A stretch of 64,000 nt of DNA from Brachionus plicatilis (lineage: Eukaryota; Rotifera; Eurotatoria; Ploima; Brachionidae): NCBI GenBank assembly GCA_010279815.1, contig QEOQ01000667.1, forward strand, positions 124,001 to 188,000, given 5' to 3'. This document shows, one piece after another, positions 1 through 10,347 of the stretch. The notes beneath the pieces were generated by a model. The model made no database searches. It was not told the DNA's origin and saw only the letters and a list, made by a program, of their open reading frames with translations. How positions within the stretch are numbered: position 1 is the stretch's first letter; every line of letters starts with the position of its first letter. The position numbers and the translations under genes were made by a program.

Positions 1-756
1 CTTTTTAAGTCTTGTTTCAAGAGCTAGACCAAAAATTGCCAATTACCCTTGTAAGCTTGTTAACCATCTTTTGGAAAAAAAAAAAGTTATAATTTTTAAT
101 TAGTCACTACGTTACAACCACAACTAGGCACACTTGAATTTGACGATAAAAGAGTAGTAGGTATTTAAATTTTATTCATGAAAAAAAAGGTAAATTTTAT
201 TTAAAAGATAACCTTGGCTGATTTGCCAGGTTTGATCGAGGGAGCTCATTATAACCGAGGAATGGGTCACAAATTTCTCAAGCACATTTCTAGAACCAAA
301 ATAAATGTGTTCATAGTTGATATAAATGGGTTTCAATTGAATGCCAAATTTGAAGCTCGTGACGCTTTTGAAAATATGGTTTTTCTGAATAAAGAATTGG
401 AAATGTATGACACCAGTTTGGTTCAGAAGCCGTCCATTTTGGTGCTTAACAAAATGGACACAGAGAATGCTAAAGAAAAATATGAAAAATTTATGCACCA
501 ATTCGAAAATTATGAAAGTAAAATTTTTGAAATAAAAAGTTTGAGAGAAATTTTTTATTTGTTTCCAAAAGCATCCTTGCAGCAAATCGAGGACTATTGG
601 CGACCATTGGAAAGAGTCGATTTCAGAAGTATTTTTAAAATATCAGCAAAAACCAACATGAACGTTGAAGAGCTTTGCTTAGAACTTAGAGAACTTATTG
701 ATGAATCAGAACAAACACCTAAATCAAATAAAACTAATTCAAACAGTTCAAATTAG
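1..756 (+). CDS. GTPBP10: GTP-binding protein 10-like (Obg family), 3' part
   Basis: Three exons are visible: 2-50, 104-156 (a donor at 154 also fits) and 208-756, ending in TAG; the 5' part lies outside the window. The reading includes SRARPKIANYP, then FTTLQPQLGTLEFDDKR, then the G3 motif DLPGLIEGAH, followed by GMGHKFLKHI, which is characteristic of the mitochondrial/nucleolar GTPBP10 branch. The G4 motif NKMD and a G5-like SAKT follow. Obg GTPases assist maturation of the large ribosomal subunit; GTPBP10 does so for the mitochondrial ribosome. The C-terminus ends in a short Ser/Asn/Lys-rich tail. An AATAAA poly(A) signal sits about 33 bp after the stop. Splice phases 1 and 0 join without stops. 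The family call is firm; GTPBP10 rather than GTPBP5 rests on the residues around G3. Confidence 0.93.
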
Positions 757-788
757 CAAATAATGTAAATTATTGTGCAAATTTCTTA

Positions 789-794
789 ATAAAT
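789..794 (+). terminator. Poly(A) signal of the GTPBP10-like gene
   Basis: A canonical AATAAA lies 33 bp downstream of the stop codon, in a T-rich context. It fits the 3' end of the GTPBP10-like transcript. No cleavage site can be assigned from sequence alone. Confidence 0.6.
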
Positions 795-2223
795 AATTGG
801 TCTTAAGGCCTCAGCCAAGTTTGTTTTTAATTTTAATTCTGACTGAAAGTCTTCAATCAGATTGGAACGCATTTGAGACTTTAGCGCTTCAACTGCTTAA
901 GAACAGTTGTTTTTATTTTTATTCTTTTTTTTTATTTTTGTTGTTTGAAATTAGGGATATTAAGCCCAAAATTAAAAACAAATTAGCTAAAAATTTTATT
1001 ACAATTATCTTTTGATATCCATCAAGCAATTGTTTGGTTTTAGAATTTTATTTCATAAAAAAAAGAATCGAAGAAAATGTGTCATTTTTGAATCAAATTC
1101 TAAATATAAAAATTTATTTAAACAAATAAAAATTAAATAATAATGCTTAAATAGGATGTGAATTAATTCAGCTGATATTTCAAGTATTTGTTTAACCTTG
1201 AGATGTGGATTTACTTTCCTTTTGGTTTTTTTATTTTTTTAATCGCTTCAAAAATGGTTGATTTGCCAAAAAACTAAAAAAAATTTCTTAATATTTAGAT
1301 TTAATTTAAATTCGAATTGAAAATAAAAAAAAAAGAAAAAATTGAAGACAACGATGCCTGAAACCAAAGTAAGTTATTTTTAAATAACCTCATCCAAAAC
1401 ACACACACCTTAATCAAATCACATAGCTTAGAATTAATGCTAAATTATAAAGTTCTTGTTAAAATATGTTCTTAATAAATGAAATTTCTGTTAAAATTGC
1501 GCATTAAATTTAAAACTTTATGCTCGCATTTATGTGTTCAAACGATGCTTGTTAAAATTTTATTAGATTAAAATTTCATCTTTATTTCAATTAGACTAAT
1601 GAATTATCTAAAATTTAAAAAATAAGTTTAATTTTTGGCACACTCTTTATTTATTTTTATTAAGCCTTGCTTTTTTTTTTCTAAAAAATTTCTCCAAATA
1701 AAATGTTAAATAAACATGATAATTGATACCTTTAAATGGGATCCCAGTTCTCATATATTCGACTGTACATTGATGTCGAGCCGAATAATCACTCAAATAA
1801 TATTTTACAAATAGACAGATTAATTTTATTTTCTATCTTGGGGTGAAAGCTCTAGAAAAAAACATAGCTAGGCTTGTGTTGGCAGAGATTCATTTTTTTA
1901 CGACTTAAGTTCAAAGCGTTTCCGTGGATCCTTATCGAATAGAGAATTTAAAATAATAAAAACACAATCTTATCTTAATTTTTCTAGAATAATAAAAAAT
2001 CATTTCCGTAATTTTATTTTAATAATCGCAACTTAGCAACCTTTTTGGTGTTATTTAAGAGTTCTCGACTTGTTCGGGAATATTTTTAATTAACTTTTCA
2101 AAAATGCTTTTACACATTTTTTTTAATTTAAGCTGCCAAATAGATAATTTTGTTTGCCAAAAATGCTTTAATAAAAACTTGAGAAAATTTCTTACTTAAT
2201 CATTACTAGATTAAATAAAAACT
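795..2223. other. Intergenic/5' region before AMPK gamma, with a candidate alternative first exon
   Basis: The region is AT-rich and otherwise featureless. At 1354-1368 a short reading, MPETK, is followed directly by a consensus donor GTAAGT in phase 0. It could therefore splice into the AMPK gamma exon at 3226, whose acceptor is also phase 0, making it a plausible alternative first coding exon. A slightly GC-richer patch at about 1740-1930 shows no coding frame I trust. The small + frame at 797-1015 is low-complexity and unlikely to be real. Confidence 0.35.
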
Positions 2224-5200
2224 ATGTCGAGTATATTCAAAAATTTGTTCTCGATTCAGGCTGATAAGCGCACAAGGCGAAAATCGGAGCTTGCACAGGC
2301 CACAGGCAGCGAAGATAGAAGCCAAAAAACTCGTCGACACAGTGTGCCAGAGCCCTCATCGAACAAAAATGTCCAAGCGTATCTCGAGCCCATTCACGAG
2401 GTACATCCACAACCAGCTTTCTAAATTACTTCTTAGCTTTAAATGTGCTAGATTCTATCAAAAATGAACATAAATCAAAATTTTAATCCATTTCAAAAAT
2501 TATAGCTAAAAATTTTTCAAAAATATTTTCAAAGTTTAGTTATTATTTATTTTTATTTATATCTTGGAGAATTTAATGGATGTGAATGTGCCAAGATGGA
2601 AAATATTTTCCTCTAAAATAATTTTAAAAATTTAGAAGAAGGGTTATATCAATATGTTTCGAGCATTTAGCATAATTCTTTTTATTACTATAAAAAAAAA
2701 ATGATCGGCATTAAATGCATATTTTTTTAATTAAAATTATTATAATGTTTAAAAAAATTTTGTTAGCAAAATTTTAGTCTTTAATTTTAAAAGTTGACTA
2801 TTTTTTTATTCTAAAGGAGAATTTATTTTTAATATTTATTAATGACTTCTAATGTTTAATTGCGCATAATAATTTTGATAAAAAATAATGACGATAGATT
2901 TGATTTTATTAGAAAAAATCTAGTTGCGTATTTATTTAAATTGTGCGAGCAATTAAAAGAAAAAGTCGATTTAATTTCTAAAAATTTTATTTGAACACAT
3001 ATATGCTGCCGATATCTGGAAGGCTAACCATTAATCTTTAAAATACTTTTTTTTTATCAAAGGTAAAACTAGATGGAAAAAAATTCATGTCATTTCATAA
3101 AATTTGATAGGCAATCTTAAAAAATTTCTAAGGAGCTTAATTTTCAGATCAGGAATCCACGATCTTGATAAAATAAATCATTTATACTTAATTTATTTTT
3201 TGAATGTAATTTTTGGTTTTTAAAGAATGAACATTTGGCATTCAAGACACCAAATATAAACATGAATTTACCACCGAACAAAAATTCTCCAAAAGAGAAG
3301 CGTTCATTTACGTTTTTTCGCTCACGAACTCTCTCGAGCAGTTCAGCTGACTCAACTAATGGTGTGTCGACTAGTCCGCGCATTTCGCCCAGGTCTCTTT
3401 TGGACAAAGTTAGAAAAAGGTCTCAAAGTGATGCCAAATCGCAGCAGCCAACTGTCGAAACAATTTCTGACAAGCCGCAACAGCAGCAGTTGTTGGTCAA
3501 GAAATTAAATGGTGCCTCGCCATTAAGTGCCGGCCCAAGCTCCACACGAAGACAGGTCACTCTGAGCATAAGCGAGGAAAGCGAGTACCAGTTCGATGCT
3601 TCCATGTCACCAACGACACGCTTAAAAGTAAGTGATTTTCTTTTTTAATTTTTGGATTAATTTTGTTAATAATAAAATTGCTTATTTCAATAAAGCAATT
3701 TTTCTATTATTTGAAAATTTTTTTAAAAATCAATTATTTTTATATTTGTTAATTAATAAAATAAGGAGATATTTTTCTTTAAATTTTCTTTTTTTTTAAC
3801 ATTAGTTTGAGATGGTTTAATCAGAATTGTTTTCTTATCAGCCATAAACGAAATAATATCTCCGTAAAAAAATTTTAAATCAAATTTGAATTATAATTAG
3901 ATGAAAAATTAAAGAAAGTTAAGTAAATTGATAATAACATTAGGAATTTGTGTATCAGAATCAATTTTTTTATAATATAAATTTCAAGCCAATTATTTCG
4001 ATTTACGTTGTTATCGGATCAATCATCAGTCAATAAACAGATAAAAAATTATTTTTCTTTAATTTTAGTAGAATGAAAAAAATTTCCAAAAATAGAATTT
4101 AATTTATTCTTACAAAGGTTTTTATTTTTAAATTCGAAAAACCGCATTGATCAATTCCTAGATATTTTTTTACTAATTTTCAATTTAAATTTTATTTTCA
4201 TAATTAGCGGTTCAAATTATTTAAAGGAAATAAAATAAAATTTCCATTTTGATTAATTTATTTTTAGATGAGCTTGTTTCAGAAGACACCGAGGTCTGAA
4301 CGTGGCCCCATTGGTAAGTAAAAGATAATTGTAAAATTTGAAATGGAAGTAACAAGACAGACTTTTCTTTAAATAGGTGCATCTAGGCAAAAATCATAAT
4401 TTGCCTGAACAGATTTTTGCTTGTTTTATCATAAATAAAAACCTAAACTTGATAACAAGGTAGACGCATTTGTATCAAATTTTTAGAAGTTTTCAGAACT
4501 TTGCACCTTTAAAAAAAAGACTAGTATATGCTTTGACAATATTTTTTCATAAAAATAAAGCTAAGGGTTAGCTAGAACCAAATTCGAAATGCAGCAAAGC
4601 ACTGAACAAGTAACTCAATAGCAACAATAAGATTTTAGAAAAAATAAATTATAATTTTGCTTGCTTGCAATGGTTGCAACCATTTGAAATTATGATGCGA
4701 AAACTGAATTAACTAAAGCCAAATTTTTAAATGTTTAGCATAATTCTCCTTATAAATATTTGATGTTTCGTTATTAGAGATTGTTTGAAAAATGAAGCAA
4801 AAACTCTCATTCAGTTTAATTTAATAAAATTTTAAAATTTTCACATGTACTCGTTTTTATTAGATAACTTTATCTTGAGAATTTATAAGTGCGCTTGAAT
4901 TTCAATTTATTGGCAAGAAAATATTCAATTAGGAGCTGAAAGTACCATTGGAATTTGCGTTTTAAAAATGTCAGGAGGCCAACGAATCAAGTCATCAAGC
5001 AGCTCCAAAGCTCAATCGACCAATTCGCTCAGCAGCACTTTGAGCAATACAACCCTGCACCACTTAGGTCGACATACCAGCCGCCAATCCACCCATTCCC
5101 CTGTTGGTTTCTACCAATTTACCATTCTTTTTACCATTTCTCATTCTTCTATTTAGCATAGTATTTGCTTCGACTTCGATCACGGGTTCGAGGCTATAGG

Positions 5201-8112
5201 TAATTATCAATCAGTGATCTTCCACTTCCATTTCGCTTTTTTATTTTTTTAAACTAATTTTTAACAAATAAAGAGAACAATCAGATTTTCAGCTATTTTA
5301 TGAAGCATAAATACTGCTACGACATCATGCCCAAAAGTGCCAAAATAGTGGTCTTTGACACTCAATTACTTGTAAGTATTTTTTATCTTTTTTTATTCAT
5401 ATTAGATATTTTGGCCAGGGACACCAAAAAATTTCAAGCTAGCACCGGTACTTGGTTATATGAAAATTCTAAAATTTAAGCTTTGAAAAACAAGAAAACA
5501 AAACTAGTCTCAGGTAAATCGGCATGCTGAGACGGTTTTTGAAAGGTTTTGTCAACAAATTTTATTTTTTAGTTTAAATTTAGAAATATTTTGTTTAAGA
5601 TTACTGAGTCTGGACAAAAAGCAAAGTCATAGAGATAAAAGGAAAGATTAGTTTTTGGCATCAAATTGATTTTTTTTAAGTAGATAAATTAATAATTTTT
5701 GACAAATTATTAGAAATGCCGGAAAAAATTAAAATAAATTATTGTCATAAAATGGAAGAACGCTATTTTTGTTATCAATGTTTTGATAAAAATAAGGTTT
5801 TGGAAAATTTTTATTCAAGTCGATTTGGAAAATGCATTTACAAATTATGTTAAAAACAAAAATTTTTAATAAATAGCTTTTAAATAGAAAAAATAGTTTA
5901 AATTAATTTTAGAAAAATAAAGCAATACCAAAAAAATTATCAATTTTTGAATATTTTCCTAAAATTATTAATTAGAGGCTACAAAATAAAAATTTAAACA
6001 ATTATTTAAAAAATTTTTTTTTTTCAAAGGTTAAAAAAGCTTTTTTTGCCTTGATCTATAATGGGGTTCGTGCAGCGCCACTATGGGACAGCAAAAATCA
6101 AAAATTTGTCGGAATGCTTACCATCACAGATTTCATTCTAATTCTGCAAAAATATTACCGCGAAGCCAATGTAAATTTAAAAATCTTGAAAAATTCTTTA
6201 TCCTAATTTGTGACCAGGCCAAGATAGAGGAGCTCGAGGAGCACAAGATTGAGACATGGCGCGAAGTGCTCAAGGAGTACAGACGACCATTTATTTACTT
6301 ACGTCCTGACGACAGTTTGTACGATGCTGTAAAAATTTTGACCCAAAATCGAGTGCACAGATTACCAATCATAGATCCTCATACTGGAAATGTAACCTGC
6401 ATTGTCACTCATAAACGTATACTTAGATATTTGTATTTATTTGTAAGATAGAGTAAAATTTAGACTCAACTTGTTTAATTGATTAAAATTTTTCAAGATT
6501 TACGACATGCCACAACCTCAGCTTCTTAGCCAATCTATTGAAGAGCTCAAAATTGGATCTTTCGAGACCATAAAAACCATAAATACTAATGCGCGCATTG
6601 TAGAAGCGCTTAACATGTTTGTGGCCACTCGGGTGTCAGCACTTCCGGTCGTAGACCAAAACCAAAAACTTGTCAACATATACTCCAAATTTGATGTTAT
6701 AGTGAGCTTGACAAATTTGATTTTTTTGGCATCTTGAAGTTTAGGATCCAAAAAAATTAGAGGCATTGTGAATTTTGGTACACAAATCAAATAAAAAATA
6801 TTAAAAGTGCAATAGCTTAAATTCTGATGAACCAAAACATGTTCTGTAAATTGTAGCAACTGATACATCCTTTGTACCATCAATAGACTGAGTCTGCAAA
6901 ACTCTGCAAAATTAAAAACATTGTGAATTTTAGTAAAAAAAACAAAAACAAAATTTTAAAAACGCCAGAACTTTAATCTGGAACGACTAAAACATGTTCT
7001 GTAAATTGTAGCAACTGATACATCCTCTGTACCACCACTTAAAGTTGAGTTGAATTTTTAGTATAATATAATATCTCAAATTTACAATTTTCTGAGTTTT
7101 GCAGATTTATTGCAGAGTTTTGCAGAATCAGTATATTGGTGATACAAAGGATGTATCAGTTGCTACAATTTACAGAACATGTTTTGGTCCATCAGAATTT
7201 AAGCTATTGCACTTTTAATACTTTGTTTTTGACTTTTGTACCAAAATTCACAATGCCAAAATTAGATCAAATAGTATTTTGTTTATAACTTTTGAATGGT
7301 ATTTGATTAAATCTCTCTGCAACATGCTAAATAATGCAAAAACATACTGAATAGAATACGAGGCTCTGCAAAAACTCTGCAATTTAAATTTCGCAGTTAA
7401 ATTCAATACTTTTTAATGACGTGCATTTTGCTGCAAAATGCAGAATTTTTGCAGAGTCTCATATAATATTCAGCATGTATTTTGCAGAGCGATTTAATCA
7501 AATACCATTCAAAAGTTATAAACAAAATACTATTTGATCTGATTTTTTGGATCCTAAACTTCAAGATGCCTTTTTTTATGTGTACAATTAAATTTTTCCA
7601 AGGATTTAGCCGCGGAAAAGACTTACAACAATTTGGATATAACTGTGACCCAGGCCTTGCAGTATAGACAGAAAAGATTTGATGGAGTGGCGAGCTGCAC
7701 AAAAAAAGAAACTCTGGGTACCATAATGGAAAGAATAGTAAATAAAGAAGTTCATCGATTGGTAATTGTTGATGAAGAAAATCGAGTCAAGGGAATAATA
7801 TCGTTGTCAGACATTTTGACATTTATTGTTTTGAAACAAGGAGAAATTTTTTCTCAGGAACAAACTCTTGGCAAAGCATCTTCCCTTACAACTTCATTTG
7901 GGTCCACTCGTTTGTCGCCGAGCACAGAGCATGTAAATGTAAGCAACATTCAGTCAAAATTGAGTCCTGGTGCCAACACGGTAAACATGAATGATTCGAA
8001 TTCTTCTTCGAATTCTCGGACTTCGTCTCCCTTTGCTGTGGCTAATCAGCATCAATCATCGGAAAATGCCATATTTGAGGACGACCCAATGGAAGCAGAA
8101 CCTGTAAAATAA
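2224..8112 (+). CDS. PRKAG: AMP-activated protein kinase gamma subunit (four CBS domains)
   Basis: Ten exons join in phase: 2224-2400, 3226-3627, 4268-4313, 4933-5102 (this donor is uncertain), 5157-5199, 5274-5371, 6030-6170, 6218-6442, 6498-6701 and 7603-8112, about 671 residues. This is the nucleotide-sensing regulatory subunit of AMPK. The first half is a Ser/Gln/Arg-rich extension like the long N-termini of vertebrate gamma2. The CBS core starts at [20 protein letters not shown], followed by [18 protein letters not shown] and [13 protein letters not shown]. Bateman motifs [40 protein letters not shown] and GIISLSDIL are all present. The tail after the last CBS is about 75 residues, Ser/Asn-rich and longer than usual. 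Intron 9 (6702-7602) holds a large foldback. The terminal exon is duplicated at 14630-15139. The exon at 4268 also begins with ATG, so alternative starts are possible. Confidence 0.94.
6728..7570. repeat. Nested foldback repeat inside AMPK gamma intron 9
   Basis: Three inverted-repeat pairs fill this intron. The outer arms are 6728-6756 and 7543-7570 (ATCTTGAAGTTTAGGATCC against its reverse complement). A long pair is 6762-6877 and 7142-7257, and another pair is 7264-7313 and 7491-7540. A diverged direct copy of the long left arm lies at 6918-7043. Motifs such as CTCTGCAAAA recur between the arms. The equivalent intron of the duplicated copy (14551-14629) is only 79 bp and lacks everything except the right outer arm. 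No transposase is encoded. It could be a composite of MITE insertions or a template-switch foldback. Confidence 0.85.
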
Positions 8113-9240
8113 AAAAAAATTGTTTTTGTATCATTTCTTTATTATTCAACTTAAAAATAACCATTTATGCTAGTAGAATTGAGGCATAACAATCGTTCAA
8201 ATGTAAGAAACCCTCTTATATTTTCTCATAAAAATGCTTGAAACAAAAAAATTTTGATTGAAATTTTTTTATTATTTCTTTTACAAATCGACCAGCTTAT
8301 TTAAATTTTATATATTGACGGAATAATAAAATATTTTAAAAAAGAATTATTTTAATCATTCTAATTTAGATTTTGATTTTAAAAATTGAGTTTCAAAATT
8401 TTTATCAAAATTCATTAGGATTAATTTTAATTTATTTTTCAAATTTCAAAATTTTAATGTTTATTTATAGATTGCAGTAGTTATAGGTCTACCTAGTCCT
8501 CACAATCAAATAAAACAATTTGAAATAATTTTCAGCAAAAAAATAAGATGAATAAAGCGAAAAATGCTCCACAAAAAAAATAAATATGCATGCAAGATTA
8601 TGTTCATAAATTTTTTAAACTGTTCACTTTAAATCAAAATTTGCTTGACACAATTTTTTTTAGATTTGATTTTGCAGAATCAAAAAAAACTCGGATTTAT
8701 TCGAGATTCAAAAATATCACCTCTTAATACAAGAGCTCTAAAAGGTGCCAAGTCATTAGAAGAAAAAAAATGAATCTATTGAAATAATTTGATTCAAAAT
8801 ATTTACGCAAAACAAATAAATATCTAAAGCTGATTAGTGCTCCTAGAACGCTTCTAGAATTTAAAGAATAATAATTATTTAAAAAATAAAGGCTTTATTG
8901 TGTAAATGTAACTTGAATAGAAAATTTAGATTTGAAATTATCACTAAAATTAAAGTCCAAGTCCGGACTTGGACTAGAATATGCCAATTTTTACCCAAGC
9001 AAAAAATTCAAACTTTTATATATTTTAAAAGCATGATATTATTAAAAAAGGAGCATCATAAAAATTTCCTGATAAAATATGAATGTCAACTACTGGTCAT
9101 TAAATTATCCATATTAACGTAAAAAATTGTGATTTATTATCAATTTTACATTTTTTAATAATTAATTGAAATAATATTTTTAGAAAGAAAGCATCAATTT
9201 TTTCCAAATTCATTAATTTATTTTTTTTACAGTCAATTTT
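8113..9240. repeat. 3' flank of AMPK gamma shared with the downstream duplicate
   Basis: This stretch is noncoding and AT-rich. It aligns with 15140-16165 at roughly 95-97 percent by eye, with small indels, and again from about 9120 to 9240 against 16695-16815. A 22 bp perfect palindrome, AGTCCAAGTCC followed by its complement, lies at 8954-8975; in the duplicate it has decayed to a shorter palindrome. Nothing else is recognisable. Confidence 0.8.
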
Positions 9241-9241
9241 T

Positions 9242-9415
9242 ATGAATAAAACCGGCCACTTCAATTTCCCCAACAACAAGTGGACCGATAATTTGGTCAT
9301 GAATCAAGGGAAAGCTGATGGTATATCAGGCAAATTTCTCGATACGATCGACAATTTTTCGTCATCTGCTTTGTCAATCCATTTGATCTCACCCTTTCAG
9401 CATGTTTCTATATAG
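9242..9415 (+). CDS. Small ORF of 57 codons, unknown
   Basis: An ATG-initiated frame reads MNKTGHFNFPNNKWTDNLV and runs to TAG at 9413-9415. It is clearly richer in C and G than its surroundings. It begins exactly where similarity to the downstream duplicate (16815) stops. A possible splice acceptor (TTTTTTTTACAG) ends at 9231, so it could be an exon rather than a free ORF. I recognise no family. A transposon remnant or chance frame is equally possible. Confidence 0.25.
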   Translation: MNKTGHFNFPNNKWTDNLVMNQGKADGISGKFLDTIDNFSSSALSIHLISPFQHVSI

Positions 9416-10347
9416 CTAATGCGAGTTTTGTTGTTATTTAGAACCAACAATTGAAAATATCATTTATTTTTTGAGAAATGATTCTTAATTTCACATTTTC
9501 CTATCATTTCTGATTTATGGGTTTATGAATAATCTTGTAAAAATTAGAAGGTAATTTTGGTTCTTTGCTACTCAATTTTTACAATTTAGTCCTTTTTTTG
9601 CTCATGATAAATGGAATTCATCTATTTTGTTGAGTATGGTCATTAATTTCATTAAATTGTAATCAAAATTTGACGTCAGTATTATACTTTTTTTGTTCTC
9701 ATCTTTACCCCATCCGAATATCTCCTCTGTCAGCACTTTTCTAGGTTTTTTAGAATTTTGAACATTTTGAAGCAATTTTGTTAGCTTGGATTCTGTTTAT
9801 CATATTAATTCATAATCATCTTCTAATCTGTCGAGTTAAAGGAACTCTTTTGCTCCTTACTAAATTTACCAGCTATTGTTCTCTAATATTCTCTAATTTT
9901 ACTAAAAGATTGGTACCTCTGATATTGGTACCATTAAGTAAATCATTTTATCGCTGCTTCCAATTATTAACAGTTTAATAAAAACACTGCGTATATTTTT
10001 TAAAGAAATTCAATTATCAAGAATTTAATCTTTATTGAAAGTAAGCTTAAAGATAAATGCATTTGTCAGCGAAGCTTCTGACTTCTGAGATACACATCAA
10101 GTATAATTTTTACGTATCGTTGTTCATCAGTAAAGAAGCTTATGAATAAATGATACTTCTAGGTAACATGATTTAGATTTCTTAATTAAGTTGAGAATAA
10201 GAAAGGACTCGTTACACAGACGCTTGACTGAAATTTAATATTATATTAAAAAAAAGAGTAATAAATCAAGGAAAATTTTCCTTTATTTTTATTTAATTTT
10301 TTTTAATTCTTAATTTGAAAGAAAAACTAATTAGAAATAATTTAAAT
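9416..10347. other. Intergenic, no recognisable feature
   Basis: AT-rich sequence between the small ORF and the 3' end of the NIDO/AMOP/VWD gene. A somewhat GC-richer patch at 9700-9970 carries a frame of about 66 codons without family resemblance, which I regard as noncoding or decayed repeat. Confidence 0.4.

Noticed and set aside
7403..7702. Minus-strand frames opposite the AMPK gamma terminal exon and its duplicate (also 14484-14729)
   Set aside because: They overlap the true + strand exon and extend into the intron; identical in both copies only because of the duplication.
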